Assembly: GCA_963695085.1 (NCBI GenBank)
Contig: CAVOFV010000006.1
Coordinates: 124,001 to 188,000 of the forward strand
Reading direction: 5' to 3'
Length of the DNA: 64,000 nt
Source: SG8-30 sp963695085
Lineage (GTDB): Bacteria; Pseudomonadota; Gammaproteobacteria; Steroidobacterales; Steroidobacteraceae
Both the position numbers and the translations under genes were made by a program. The notes beneath the pieces are model-generated. The model did no database searches and was not told the origin of the DNA. It saw nothing but the letters and a program-made list of their open reading frames with translations. Shown piece by piece: positions 18,488-29,620 of this stretch (position 1 is the stretch's first letter; every line of letters begins with the position of its first letter).

Positions 18488-18958
18488 TCAGCGCCGCGTC
18501 GCGAAGAATCCCCGGAGCAGTGCGCCGCATTCGTCGGTGAGCACCCCGCCGAAGCAGTCGACGCGGTGGTTGAGCGCCCTCGCCGTCACCAGGTTGAAGG
18601 CGCTGCCCGCCGCGCCCTGGCGCGGGTCCCAGGCGCCGAACACCAGCCTGTCGACCCGCGCATGCACCAGTGCCGTGGCGCACATCGGGCAGGGTTCCAG
18701 CGTGACGTACAGCGTCGTACCGCCGAGGCGGTAGTCGCCCAGCGTCGCGGCCGCGGCCCGCAGGGCCAGGATCTCGGCGTGCGCAGTGGGGTCGTTCAGC
18801 GTGATCGGCTGGTTCCAGCCCTCGCCGATCACCTCGTCGCCACGCGCCACCAGCGCGCCGACCGGCACTTCGCCCTGTGCCGCCGCCCGGCCCGCCAGTG
18901 CCAGCGCGCGGCGCATGAAGTCCGTGTCGGTTTTCGCGGCGCGCGTCGGCCCGGTCAT
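18488..18958 (-). CDS. tadA: tRNA-specific adenosine deaminase
   Basis: Deaminates adenosine 34 of tRNA-Arg(ACG) to inosine; essential in many bacteria. The zinc deaminase motifs are TAHAEILALR and EPCPMCATALVHAR. The chosen ATG at 18958 overlaps the guaA stop as ATGA; a GTG at 18964 is an in-frame alternative. The resulting 156 residues are normal for TadA. It is cotranscribed with guaA and convergent with mltF. Confidence 0.95.
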   Translation of the reverse strand: MTGPTRAAKTDTDFMRRALALAGRAAAQGEVPVGALVARGDEVIGEGWNQPITLNDPTAHAEILALRAAAATLGDYRLGGTTLYVTLEPCPMCATALVHARVDRLVFGAWDPRQGAAGSAFNLVTARALNHRVDCFGGVLTDECGALLRGFFATRR

Positions 18959-20526
18959 TCCCACTCGATGGTCGCCGGCGGCTTGCCGGAAACGTCGTAG
19001 ACGACGCGCGACACGCCCGCCACCTCGTTGACGATGCGCCGCGAGACGTGGTCCAGGAAGTCGTAAGGCAGGCGCGCCCAGTGCGCCGTCATGAAGTCGA
19101 TGGTCTCCACGGCGCGCAGCGCGATGACCGAGTCATAGCGGCGTCCGTCGCCCATCACCGCCACCGACCGCACCGGCAGGAAGACGGCGAAGGCCTGGCT
19201 GACACGGTCGTACAGGTCGTGGGCGCGCAGTTCCTCCAGGAAGATCGCGTCCGCGCGGCGCAGCACGTCCGCGGCCTCGCGGGTCACCTGGCCGAGGATG
19301 CGCACGCCGAGCCCGGGGCCCGGGAACGGGTGGCGGAATACCATCTCGCGCGGCAGACCCAGCTCCAGGCCGAGGCGCCGCACCTCGTCCTTGAACAGCT
19401 CGCGCAAGGGCTCGAGCAGCCTGAGGTGCATCTTCTCCGGCAAACCGCCGACGTTGTGGTGGGACTTGATGACGTGCGCCTTGCCGGTGCGCGCGCCGGC
19501 CGACTCGATGACATCCGGATAGATCGTGCCCTGCGCCAGCCACTCGATGCCCTGCAGCTGGCGGGCCTGTTCCTCGAAGACCTCGATGAACAGCCGGCCG
19601 ATGGTCTTGCGCTTGCGCTCGGGGTCCTGCTCACCCTCGAGCGCCGCCAGGAAGCGCTGCTGTGCATCGACGCGCAGGACCCGCACGCCCATGTGGCGGG
19701 CAAAGGTCTCCATCACCTCGTCGCCTTCGCCGAGGCGCAGCAGTCCGTGGTCCACGAACACGCACACCAGCTGGTCGCCGATGGCGCGGTGCAGCAGCGC
19801 CGCGACCACCGACGAATCGACGCCGCCGGACAAGCCGAGCAGCACGCGCCCGGCACCGATCTCGCCACGGATCCGCGATACGCTGTCCGCCACGATGTGG
19901 CCGGCGTCCCACAGCGCGTCACAGCCGCATATCTCGCGCACGAAGCGCTCCAGGATCCGCGCGCCCTGCCGCGTGTGCGTCACCTCGGGATGAAACTGCA
20001 GCCCGTAGTAGCGGCGCCCCTCATCCGCCATCGCCGCGCAGGGCGCATTCCCGGAACTGGCCACCGTCGAGAAACCTGCGGGCAGGCGTTCGACACGGTC
20101 GCCGTGACTCATCCACACGTCGAACTCGCCGCCCTGCTCCGCCAGGCCGTCGAGCAGTCCGCACGCCGCCACCTGCTTGACCCGCGCATAGCCGAATTCG
20201 CGGTGATCGGAAGGCGCGACGCGGCCGCCCAGCTGCGTGGCCATCGTCTGCATGCCGTAGCAGATGCCGAGCACCGGAATGCCGAGTGCAAACACGGCCG
20301 GCGGCGGCGCCGGAGGCATGTCCCCGGTCACCGAATCCGGGCCACCGGTGAGTATCACACCGCGCGCGCCGAACTCGCGCACGGCGCTGTCCGCCATGTC
20401 CCACGGGTGAATTTCGCAATACACCCCGATCTCGCGCACGCGGCGCGCAATCAGCTGCGTGTACTGGGACCCGAAGTCGAGGATCAGGATGCGATGCGCA
20501 TGGATGTCCGCGCCCGCTGTCTGCAT
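18955..20526 (-). CDS. guaA: GMP synthase (glutamine-hydrolysing)
   Basis: Converts XMP to GMP using ATP and glutamine. Residues about 10-200 form the class I glutamine amidotransferase domain with nucleophile in LGICYGMQTMA. The ATP pyrophosphatase domain carries the P-loop LGLSGGVDSSVVAALLH, and the C-terminal dimerisation domain ends at ATIEWE. The 523 residues are standard length. It lies 10 bp downstream of guaB and overlaps tadA by 4 nt. Confidence 0.97.
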   Translation of the reverse strand: MQTAGADIHAHRILILDFGSQYTQLIARRVREIGVYCEIHPWDMADSAVREFGARGVILTGGPDSVTGDMPPAPPPAVFALGIPVLGICYGMQTMATQLGGRVAPSDHREFGYARVKQVAACGLLDGLAEQGGEFDVWMSHGDRVERLPAGFSTVASSGNAPCAAMADEGRRYYGLQFHPEVTHTRQGARILERFVREICGCDALWDAGHIVADSVSRIRGEIGAGRVLLGLSGGVDSSVVAALLHRAIGDQLVCVFVDHGLLRLGEGDEVMETFARHMGVRVLRVDAQQRFLAALEGEQDPERKRKTIGRLFIEVFEEQARQLQGIEWLAQGTIYPDVIESAGARTGKAHVIKSHHNVGGLPEKMHLRLLEPLRELFKDEVRRLGLELGLPREMVFRHPFPGPGLGVRILGQVTREAADVLRRADAIFLEELRAHDLYDRVSQAFAVFLPVRSVAVMGDGRRYDSVIALRAVETIDFMTAHWARLPYDFLDHVSRRIVNEVAGVSRVVYDVSGKPPATIEWE

Positions 20527-20536
20527 ACGCTTCCCG

Positions 20537-22006
20537 TCAGCCGATGCGGTAATTGGGCGATTCCTTTGTGATGCGCACGTCGTGCACGTGGCTTTCGCGG
20601 ACGCCTGCGCCGGTGATGCGCACGAAGCCGGGCCGCGTGCGCATCTGCTCGATGCTGGCGTTGCCCGTATAGCCCATTGCGGCGCGCAGGCCGCCGGTCA
20701 ACTGATGCAGGATGGCCACCAGGCTGCCCTTGTAGGGCACGCGCCCCTCGACGCCCTCGGGCACCAGCTTCTCGAGCTCCTCGACCGCATCCTGAAAATA
20801 GCGGTCGCTGGAACCGTGCCGCTGCGCCATCGCGCCGAGCGAGCCCATGCCGCGGTAGGCCTTGTAGGAGCCGCCCTGGTACAACTCGACTTCGCCAGGC
20901 GATTCATCGGTGCCGGCGAACAGGCCGCCGATCATGACGCACTGCGCGCCGGCGGCGATCGCCTTGGCCACGTCGCCCGAGTAGCGGATGCCGCCGTCGG
21001 CGATCAACGGTACGCCGGTGCCCGCCAGCGCCTCGGCCACGTTGGCGATCGCCGTCACCTGCGGCACGCCCACGCCCGCGATGACGCGTGTCGTGCAGAT
21101 CGAGCCCGGACCGATGCCTACCTTGACCCCGTCGGCGCCGGCCTTGACCAGCGCCCGCGCTGCGTCGCCGGTGACGACGTTGCCGCCGATGACCTCGAGG
21201 CCGGCACGTTCTGCCTTGATGCGTTCGACGGTCATCAGCACGCCTCGCGAGTGGCCATGCGAGGTGTCCACGACGATGACGTCCACGCCCGCCTCGACCA
21301 GTGCCGCGACCCGCTCCAGCGTGTCCGTCCCGGTGCCGACCGCCGCGCCGACACGCAGGCGACCGTGCTCGTCCTTGCAGGCGCGCGGATAGTCCCTGGC
21401 CTTCTGGATGTCCTTGACCGTGATCATGCCGCGCAGCCGGCCCCCGGCGTTGACCACCAGCACCTTCTCGATGCGGTGCTTGTGCAGCAGCAGCAGCACG
21501 TCCTCGCGCGTCGCGCTCTCATCGACCGTGATCAGGCGTTCGAGCGGCGTCATGACCCTTGAGACGGGCTGGTCCAGCTGTTCCTCGAAGCGGATGTCGC
21601 GATGCGTCACGATGCCGACGACGCGGCCGTCTGCGGTCGTGACGGGCAGCCCGGAAATGCCGCGCGCGCGGGTCAGCTCGATGACCTGACGGATACTGGC
21701 ATCCGGGCGAACGGTGATCGGGTCCTTGATCACGCCGCTCTCGTACTTCTTGACGCGGCCAACCTCGCGCGCCTGCTCGGCGGCCGGCATGTTCTTGTGG
21801 ATGATGCCGATCCCGCCTTCCTGGGCCAGCGTGATGGCCAGGCGTGCTTCGGTCACGGTGTCCATCGCGGCGGACGCGAATGGCAGGTTGAGGCGGATGC
21901 CGCGGGTCAGCTGCGTGGACAGGTCCGCGTCACGCGGCAGCACCTCCGAATAGGCCGGCACGAGCAGGACGTCGTCAAAGGTGAGCGCTTCCTGGACGAT
22001 GCGCAT
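20537..22006 (-). CDS. guaB: Inosine-5'-monophosphate dehydrogenase
   Basis: Oxidises IMP to XMP with NAD+, the first committed step to GMP. The ATG at 22006 (MRIVQEALTFDDVLLVPAYS) gives 489 residues, the normal size; the frame is open upstream but lacks homology. The TIM barrel is interrupted by two CBS domains at about residues 95-205. The active-site loop GPGSICTTRVIAGVG and the flap region GMGSLGAM are present. It forms a guaB-guaA-tadA operon. Confidence 0.97.
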   Translation of the reverse strand: MRIVQEALTFDDVLLVPAYSEVLPRDADLSTQLTRGIRLNLPFASAAMDTVTEARLAITLAQEGGIGIIHKNMPAAEQAREVGRVKKYESGVIKDPITVRPDASIRQVIELTRARGISGLPVTTADGRVVGIVTHRDIRFEEQLDQPVSRVMTPLERLITVDESATREDVLLLLHKHRIEKVLVVNAGGRLRGMITVKDIQKARDYPRACKDEHGRLRVGAAVGTGTDTLERVAALVEAGVDVIVVDTSHGHSRGVLMTVERIKAERAGLEVIGGNVVTGDAARALVKAGADGVKVGIGPGSICTTRVIAGVGVPQVTAIANVAEALAGTGVPLIADGGIRYSGDVAKAIAAGAQCVMIGGLFAGTDESPGEVELYQGGSYKAYRGMGSLGAMAQRHGSSDRYFQDAVEELEKLVPEGVEGRVPYKGSLVAILHQLTGGLRAAMGYTGNASIEQMRTRPGFVRITGAGVRESHVHDVRITKESPNYRIG

Positions 22007-22042
22007 CGGTGAGGCCCCCGGGCGGTCCGAATGAAGCGCAGC

Positions 22043-22073
22043 ATTGTACGATGCCGGGCTCCCCGGCGGGCAA
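22043..22073 (-). promoter_or_regulatory. Candidate promoter for guaBA-tadA
   Basis: On the minus strand TTGCCC (22073-22068) and TACAAT (22048-22043) are separated by 19 bp, about 40 bp upstream of the guaB start. The spacer is longer than ideal, so the call is tentative. Confidence 0.35.
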
Positions 22074-22119
22074 GAATCGTCGCGCGCCGCAGGCCGCCGC
22101 CGTCGCTTATCATCGGCGC

Positions 22120-23496
22120 ATGGAGCAATGGCCCCCGGCATCCAGCGCCCCGACCGGCGGCGCCCGGCGCGATGTGTACACGGTATCCCGCCTCAACCGC
22201 GAGGCGCGCGCGCTCATCGAGGCCGGGCTCGGCGCGCTGTGGCTGGAAGGCGAGGTGTCCAACTTCGCCCGCCCCGGCTCGGGCCACTGGTATTTCTCGC
22301 TCAAGGACGACGCCGCGCAGCTGCGCTGCGCCATGTTCAGGAACCGCAACGCGGGCCTCGGGGTGGTGCCGAAGGACGGCATGCAGGTGCTGGTGCGGGC
22401 GCGCGTGAGCCTGTACGAGGCGCGCGGCGAATTCCAGCTGGTCGTCGACCATCTCGAGGAAGCCGGTGCAGGCGAGTTGCGCCGGCGCCTCGAGCAGCTC
22501 AAGGCAAAGCTCGCCGCCGCCGGCCTGTTCGATGTCGCGCGCAAGCGCCCGCTGCCACGCCTGCCGGCCACCATCGGCATCGTCACGTCGCCCACCGGCG
22601 CGGCGTTGCGCGACATCCTGCAGGTGCTCGGCCGGCGCTTTCCCGCCGCCGGCGTGCTGCTGTACCCGGTGCCTGTGCAAGGTGAGGGCGCGGCCGACAG
22701 GATCGCCGCGGCGATCCGGCTCGCTTCGACCCGGGCCGAAGTGGACGTGCTGGTCGTGGGCCGTGGCGGCGGCTCGCTCGAAGATCTGTGGTCCTTCAAC
22801 GAGGAGGTCGTGGCGCGCGCCATCCATGACTGCGCGATCCCGGTCGTGTCCGCCGTCGGCCACGAGGTCGACGTAACGATCGCCGATCTGGTCGCCGACG
22901 TCAGGGCGCCCACCCCCTCGGCCGCTGCGGAGCTGGTCGTGCCGGATGCCGGCGAGTGGCTGCGGCTGCTGGACGCCACGGCGATACGGCTTGCGGGCGG
23001 GTGGGCGCGCCGCCGCGCCCAATGGCAGGAATCACTTGCCTGGGCACAGCGCCGGCTGGTCCAGTTGCACCCGGCTGCGCCGCTGGAACAGCGGACCCAG
23101 CGGCTGGACGAACTCGGCGGACGGCTGGCGGCCAGCCTGCGCGCGCGGCTGCAGCTCGCCGCGCACAGCCTCGCTGCACGGCGCGCCGAGTTGCTGCGCG
23201 AGTCGCCCGCCGCGTTGCTGGCAACCTTGTCGCAGCGCGTGGCCGTGCTGGCCGCCAGGCTCGCCCCGGCGGCGTTCGCGCGCCTCGAGCGGACCCGGAC
23301 CACGCTCGGCAGCGCCGCGCGCGCGCTGCAGGCCACGAGCCCGCTGGCGACGCTGGAACGCGGTTACGCGGTGGTCACACGGATCCCGGATGGCCTGATT
23401 CTCAAGGATGTCGCCGACGCGCCCGCCGGCACCGAAATCGAGGCACGCCTCGCACGCGGGCGGCTGCGCGCCAGGGTCACCCGGAAACCGGGCTGA
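22120..23496 (+). CDS. xseA: Exodeoxyribonuclease VII large subunit
   Basis: Large subunit of the single-strand-specific exonuclease VII. The 458-residue protein starts at the ATG at 22120. The OB-fold domain covers about residues 20-125 (LWLEGEVSNFARPGSGHWYF). The catalytic domain includes IGIVTSPTGAALRDI, VGRGGGSLEDLWSFNEE and SAVGHEVDVTIADLVAD. The C-terminal part is helical and Ala/Arg-rich. The small subunit XseB is not in the window. It is divergent from guaB and convergent with der. Confidence 0.96.
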   Translation: MEQWPPASSAPTGGARRDVYTVSRLNREARALIEAGLGALWLEGEVSNFARPGSGHWYFSLKDDAAQLRCAMFRNRNAGLGVVPKDGMQVLVRARVSLYEARGEFQLVVDHLEEAGAGELRRRLEQLKAKLAAAGLFDVARKRPLPRLPATIGIVTSPTGAALRDILQVLGRRFPAAGVLLYPVPVQGEGAADRIAAAIRLASTRAEVDVLVVGRGGGSLEDLWSFNEEVVARAIHDCAIPVVSAVGHEVDVTIADLVADVRAPTPSAAAELVVPDAGEWLRLLDATAIRLAGGWARRRAQWQESLAWAQRRLVQLHPAAPLEQRTQRLDELGGRLAASLRARLQLAAHSLAARRAELLRESPAALLATLSQRVAVLAARLAPAAFARLERTRTTLGSAARALQATSPLATLERGYAVVTRIPDGLILKDVADAPAGTEIEARLARGRLRARVTRKPG

Positions 23497-23505
23497 GCGG
23501 TACGC

Positions 23506-24897
23506 TCAGCGCCGCGTGTGGCCCGGCTGGCGCTGGCGATTGCGGCGCTGCCGCGGCGTGAGCGCATTGCGACGACCGGCGAACGGATTGGCCTCGCTTC
23601 GAAACTCGACCCGCACCGGCGTGCCGAACAGGTCGAATGCCTTGCGGAAGCAGTTTGACAGGTAGCGCCGGTAGTCTTCCGGCGTGCGCTGAGCCTGTGT
23701 GCCGTGGATGACGATGACCGGCGGGTTGCGCCCGCCCTGGTGCGCATAGCGCAATTTCACGCGACGGCCACGCACCAGCGGCGGCGCATGCTGCTGCATC
23801 GCGGCCTCCAGCACCCGCGTCAACTCGGGCGTCGGCAGGTCGCGCATTGCGGCGATGTAGGCGCCCTGCACGGACAGCATCATCTCGCCGACGCCGCTGC
23901 CGTGCAGCGCGGACACGAAGTGCAGCGGCGCGTAGTCGAGGAACCGCAGGCGCTGGTCCACCTGCGCACGGATCTCGTCCCGTTGCGCGCCCGCGACATG
24001 GTCCCACTTGTTGACGGCGATCACCAGCGCCCGGCCGCGGTCCGCCACGATGCCGAGCAGGGTCGCATCCTGGTCGGCCACCACGTCCTGCGCATCCACC
24101 ACGCCGATCACGACGTGGGCGCCATCGACGGCCTGCAGCGTCTTGATCACGCTGAAGCGCTCGACGCCCTCCTCCACACGCGACCGCCGCCGCACGCCCG
24201 CCGTATCGATCATCACGAAGCGACGCCCGTCGCGCTCGAACGGCACCAGGATCGTGTCGCGCGTCGTGCCGGGCTCGTCGTAGGCGATCAGGCGCTCCTC
24301 GCCGATCAGGCGGTTGATCAGCGTCGACTTGCCGACGTTCGGGCGGCCGATGACGCACACGCGGATACCGTCCGTCAGTGCCGGCTCCTGGTCTTCGGGT
24401 GGCGCCGGCTCGACCCCCTCGAGCACGGCCTCCAGCAGCTCCTCGACGCCCTGCGAGTGGGCCGCCGAGACGGCCCGCGGCGTGCCGAGACCCAGCTCAT
24501 GGAATTCCGCCGTCGCCACCTCGTCGTCGCGTCCCTCGGACTTGTTCACGGCGACCACGGCCGGCTTGCCGCTGCGGCGGATGACGCCGGCCACGAACCG
24601 GTCCATGGGGGTGAGACCCTCGCGGCCGTCTACCAGCAGCACGACGTGTCCGGCTTCCGCGATGGCCCGCTGCGTCTGGCGGGCCATCGGCCCCTCGATG
24701 CCGCTTGGCGCCTCGACCAGGCCGCCGGTGTCGATGGTGATGAACCGGTGTCCGGCGCCGCTGCCAAAACCGTACTGACGGTCACGCGTGACGCCGGGTA
24801 CGTCGGCCACGAGCGCATCGCGCGTGCCCGTGAGCACGTTGAACAGCGTCGACTTGCCGACGTTCGGCCGGCCGACCAGGGCGATGACCGGGAGCAT
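23506..24897 (-). CDS. der: Ribosome biogenesis GTPase Der (EngA)
   Basis: GTPase with two tandem G domains needed for 50S subunit maturation. The P-loops are GRPNVGKST near residue 10 and again near residue 180; each G domain has its own DxxG and NKxD (VNKSEG, VNKWDH). The C-terminal KH-like domain ends in a basic tail RQRRNRQRQPGHTRR. The ATG at 24897 is preferred over 24912 because GGAG lies 6 nt upstream. It lies 26 bp downstream of bamB, in the same operon. Confidence 0.97.
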   Translation of the reverse strand: MLPVIALVGRPNVGKSTLFNVLTGTRDALVADVPGVTRDRQYGFGSGAGHRFITIDTGGLVEAPSGIEGPMARQTQRAIAEAGHVVLLVDGREGLTPMDRFVAGVIRRSGKPAVVAVNKSEGRDDEVATAEFHELGLGTPRAVSAAHSQGVEELLEAVLEGVEPAPPEDQEPALTDGIRVCVIGRPNVGKSTLINRLIGEERLIAYDEPGTTRDTILVPFERDGRRFVMIDTAGVRRRSRVEEGVERFSVIKTLQAVDGAHVVIGVVDAQDVVADQDATLLGIVADRGRALVIAVNKWDHVAGAQRDEIRAQVDQRLRFLDYAPLHFVSALHGSGVGEMMLSVQGAYIAAMRDLPTPELTRVLEAAMQQHAPPLVRGRRVKLRYAHQGGRNPPVIVIHGTQAQRTPEDYRRYLSNCFRKAFDLFGTPVRVEFRSEANPFAGRRNALTPRQRRNRQRQPGHTRR

Positions 24898-24923
24898 GGG
24901 CGTCTCCGGCATCAGGTCCGCCG

Positions 24924-26075
24924 CTAGCGTGCGGGGCGGGCGCGCGTCCGGAACGCGTGCACGGAGCCAGCGTCGGTCTGCACCAGCACCAGGCCGCCGG
25001 CCGCCACCGGCGCGTTGCTGATGCGGTCGCCGCTCGCGTTGGCCCGGGCCAGCAGCTCGCCGCTGGTCCGGTCGAGCCAGTGCAGCCTGCCCTCAAAATC
25101 GGCCACGACGATCGCGTCGCCGTCGACCGCCGCGCCGGTCAGCCGCCGGTGCAGCATGGCGTCCTGCCGCCAGGCCTCGCTGCCGTCGCGCCGGTTCATG
25201 GCGACAACCACGCTATCGGACGTCGTGATGAACAGCAGCTCGCCGTCCGTTGCCAGGCCGCGGTGAGTCGACAGCTCGCGGCTCCACCAAACCTGCCCCG
25301 AAGTTCGGGCAAGCATGCTGACGCGACCCTGGTAGCCGGCGGCAAAGACGTCTTCGCCCGATACGACGACTGCGGCGTCGATGTCGACCAGCCGCTGCAG
25401 CTCGGTGCGGCCGCGTGGCGCGGCGACCGCCGCGCTCCACAGCAGGTCACCGCCTTCGAGGCCGAGCGCCGCCACCTTGCCGTTGTCGAAGGCGCACAAT
25501 GCCATGTCGCCCGAGATCACCGGCGCGGCCGAGCCGCGCAGCGACAACCTCGGTACCGGCTGTTCGTAGCTCCAGACCCGGCGGCCGTCGGCCGCTGCCA
25601 GCCCCTGCAGCCGTCCGTCGACGGTACGCATCACGACCATTGTCTCGCCCACCGCCGCGCGGGCGAGGACCTCGCCGCCGAGGCTCGTGCGCCAGCGCTG
25701 CGCACCGGTTGCGGCGTCCAGGGCGATGGCCTCGCCCTCCAGCGAACCGACCACGACCAGCCCGCCGCCCACGCCTGGGCCGGCGCCGAGCGGTGTCTTG
25801 AGCTGGGTGCGCCAGCGGGTGCGGCCGGTGTCCGCGGCGAGGGCCAGCACGTCGCCCTTCTGGCCCGCGATGTAGACCGTGTCCTCCTGCACCGCCGGCG
25901 CCAGCGCCAGTCGCAGCGTCTCGTCGCCGCCTCCGGCGGACGCGCTCCAGACGCGTTCGGCCACCAGGCGCGGCGTGAAATTCACCAGTTCGGCCGGCGG
26001 GTCCACGTTCTTCTGCTTGCTGCAACCGGCCGCCGCGAGCGTCAGCAGTCCCAGCAGCGCGACCGCCCGCCTCAC
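24924..26075 (-). CDS. bamB: Outer membrane assembly lipoprotein BamB
   Basis: Component of the BAM complex that inserts beta-barrel proteins into the outer membrane. A lipoprotein signal peptide ends at LTLAAAGC (Cys18). The rest (383 residues in total) is an eight-bladed PQQ-like propeller with repeated W-x-G and G-x-L/V-xALD patterns. The ATG overlaps the yfgM stop (ATGA). Order yfgM-bamB-der is conserved in gammaproteobacteria. Confidence 0.93.
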   Translation of the reverse strand: MRRAVALLGLLTLAAAGCSKQKNVDPPAELVNFTPRLVAERVWSASAGGGDETLRLALAPAVQEDTVYIAGQKGDVLALAADTGRTRWRTQLKTPLGAGPGVGGGLVVVGSLEGEAIALDAATGAQRWRTSLGGEVLARAAVGETMVVMRTVDGRLQGLAAADGRRVWSYEQPVPRLSLRGSAAPVISGDMALCAFDNGKVAALGLEGGDLLWSAAVAAPRGRTELQRLVDIDAAVVVSGEDVFAAGYQGRVSMLARTSGQVWWSRELSTHRGLATDGELLFITTSDSVVVAMNRRDGSEAWRQDAMLHRRLTGAAVDGDAIVVADFEGRLHWLDRTSGELLARANASGDRISNAPVAAGGLVLVQTDAGSVHAFRTRARPAR

Positions 26076-26739
26076 GAGGCCTCTCCGGCGCCGTCGGCCG
26101 CTGCCAGTTCATCGACCTTGAGTTGCAGCAGTTCGGCGTCCACCAGCGTGCCCTTCGCGCCGGCGGGATTCTGCTCCAGCGCCTGCCGGTAGGCCGCGAG
26201 CGCCGCAGCGCGGTCGCCCTTGCCGTACAGGATATCGCCGCGCACCTCGCTGAGGCGCGCATCCACGGCCGGCGACCGCGCGCCGTCGAGCGTCGCCAGC
26301 GCCGCGTCGTACTGGCCGAGGGCCGATTGCACGCGGGCGAGCCGGATGCGGGAGACGAGCGCCAGTTCAGGATCGCCCGATTCCTCCATCACCTTGCGCA
26401 GGCGTGTCGCAGCCTGGTCGTACTCCCTGGCTTCAACGTCCAGCCGCGCGAGCACCAGCTCGGTCTGGTCCGCATACGGCGTGGAACCGTACTCTGCGAG
26501 GATCTCCGCGGCGATCTGCTCGCCGGCCGGCCGGTCGTTGCGCTCCAGCGCCTGCAGCATGGCGCCGAACCGCTGGCCCGCATCCTGCGACTTGCCGTCC
26601 AGGTAGTCGTTCCAGCCCCGCCATCCGTACAGGCCGCCGAGGCCGAGTGCCACGCCGGTCACCAGCCACAGCCAGTTCTCCTTGAACCACTGCCGGAGCT
26701 GCTCGGCCTGTTCGCGTTCGTCCAGATACTCGTCAACCA

Positions 26740-26740
<1 letters not shown>
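26072..26740 (-). CDS. yfgM: YfgM-family TPR membrane protein
   Basis: Inner-membrane protein with a periplasmic tetratricopeptide domain; in E. coli it works with PpiD near the SecYEG translocon. The 222-residue protein begins MVDEYLDEREQAEQLRQWFK, has one membrane segment at about residues 25-45 (WLWLVTGVALGLGGLYGW), then helical repeats. The start ATG overlaps the hisS stop by one base (TGATG). Confidence 0.9.
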
Positions 26741-28038
<1,298 letters not shown>

Positions 28039-28040
28039 GT

Positions 28041-28862
28041 TCAGGTCTCGTCCTGCGATGCCGCCGGCACTCGCGCCACGGTGCCCGCCTCGTCGACGTA
28101 GACCTGCGCCGTGTTCTGCACGACCACGTTGCGCGGCAACGGCACGCTGCGGCCGTCCACGGTCATGCGCGCGGCGCTCACGTTGCCCAGCACGACCCGC
28201 CATGGCGCCGGGCCCGGAAATGCCCGCGCCGTGCCGCGCTCGGCCAGCTCAAAGGCCAGCCGCTGGCCGGTCGCGTCGTACACCTCGACCCAGCACGCAT
28301 CCGTGAAGCCGAAGGCGAGCCGGTCCGGATCCCGCGTGGCCGGCGCTGCCTCACCCGCTGCAGCCGGCGTACTGTCGGCCTGACCGGCCGACAGCGCCGC
28401 GGCGTCGGGCGATGCGGCGGTCTCTGCCGGGGTCCCGGCGGGCGCCGTGGCTGACGCCGGTTCGCGGCCCTGCAGCCACCAGGCGCCGGCGACGATCGCC
28501 GCCAGCGCGGCTGGCACCAGCACGGCCATCGCCACGGCCAGCGGACTCCTTCGCCCGGCCACCGGGGTCCGCAGGCTTGCCGGCGGCAGCAGCGACGGCG
28601 ACACGTCGTCGCGATGCGCCGCCTCGTAGTTCTCGAGCAGGGGTTCTGCGGCAAGCCCCAGCAGCGTGGCGTAGCGCCGCAGGTGGCCGCGCGCGAAGAC
28701 TGCCGGGCCGAGGCTGTCGTAACGCCCTTCCTCCATGGCCGTCACCAGCTCGGGAGTCAGCCGCAGTTCTTCGGCGACCTTGTAGAGCGGCAGGCTGCGC
28801 GCCTCGCGGGCGTGCCGCAGCGCCTGGCCGGGCGGCGGCTGTGCTTCGGCGGTCGGGTTCAC
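28041..28862 (-). CDS. rodZ: RodZ-like cytoskeletal / HTH membrane protein
   Basis: Links MreB filaments to the cell-wall elongation machinery. The 273-residue protein has an N-terminal cro-type helix-turn-helix (about residues 10-75; LPLYKVAEELRLTPELVTAMEEG), a transmembrane helix at about 108-130, an Ala/Pro/Thr-rich periplasmic linker, and a C-terminal DUF4115 beta domain (about 185-260; DACWVEVYDATGQRL). The start overlaps the pilW stop by 4 nt. Confidence 0.9.
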   Translation of the reverse strand: MNPTAEAQPPPGQALRHAREARSLPLYKVAEELRLTPELVTAMEEGRYDSLGPAVFARGHLRRYATLLGLAAEPLLENYEAAHRDDVSPSLLPPASLRTPVAGRRSPLAVAMAVLVPAALAAIVAGAWWLQGREPASATAPAGTPAETAASPDAAALSAGQADSTPAAAGEAAPATRDPDRLAFGFTDACWVEVYDATGQRLAFELAERGTARAFPGPAPWRVVLGNVSAARMTVDGRSVPLPRNVVVQNTAQVYVDEAGTVARVPAASQDET

Positions 28863-29620
28863 TCGGTCCCCTGGCGCCTGAGTTCCGCCAGGATGCGCGC
28901 CTCGGGCGAGTCCGGGAACCGGCTGCGCAGGCGCGTCGCGAACTCCGTCGCGGCCGCCGTGTCCGCCAGTGCTGTCTCGACCTGGTAGCCGAGCAGCAAC
29001 ACTTCGGCCTGGCCGGACGCCACCGCCAGGTAGCGCTGCAGGAATGCCCGCGACTGCAGCAGGCTACCGCGCTCGAACGACACGCCGGCCAGCTGCAGCA
29101 GCGCCTCGCTGTAGACCGTGCGTTGCGCCAGTGCGAGCCGCAGGTGTTCCTCGGCCTGTTCGAGGCGGCCGGCCCGGCGCGCGCAGACGCCGGCATTCGT
29201 GTAGGCAACCTCGGGCGTGCGGTACAGCGGATTGCGGGCTGCGGCCAGGAACATCTCCTCGCCGCGCTTCGCCTCGCCGTTACGGCACAGGAACGCGCCG
29301 AACGAATTCTGCGCCTCGGGATTGTCGGTCCCGAGCCGCAACGCCTGGCGGTAATGCCGCTCGGCCTTGCGCGGATCCTGCATCTGTTCGTACAGCATGC
29401 CGGCGCCGATCTGCACGCCGACATCGCGCGGGTTCTGCTGCAGGGCCCGCTCGATCTTGTCCCGCGCGATCGCCAGCTGCCCCTGCCGCATGTACTCCAG
29501 GCCGAGCCGCACATTGATGCGCGCGGCATCGTGCATCGGGTCGATGTCCGGGTACTGCGCCATGGCCGGTCCGGCCGCGCACATCATCCATGCCCCCAGC
29601 AGGACGGCCGTCATTCTCAT
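28859..29620 (-). CDS. pilW: Type IV pilus biogenesis/stability protein PilW
   Basis: TPR protein that stabilises the PilQ secretin or pilus in species with type IV pili. The 253-residue product has a signal peptide (cleavage near AMAQ, residue 22) followed by about six TPR repeats (for example AINVRLGLEYMRQGQL-type helices and AQNSFGAFLCRNG). It begins at the ATG overlapping the rlmN stop (ATGA). The open frame extends upstream inside rlmN, but that portion is an overlap artefact. No other pilus genes are in the window. Confidence 0.9.
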   Translation of the reverse strand: MRMTAVLLGAWMMCAAGPAMAQYPDIDPMHDAARINVRLGLEYMRQGQLAIARDKIERALQQNPRDVGVQIGAGMLYEQMQDPRKAERHYRQALRLGTDNPEAQNSFGAFLCRNGEAKRGEEMFLAAARNPLYRTPEVAYTNAGVCARRAGRLEQAEEHLRLALAQRTVYSEALLQLAGVSFERGSLLQSRAFLQRYLAVASGQAEVLLLGYQVETALADTAAATEFATRLRSRFPDSPEARILAELRRQGTE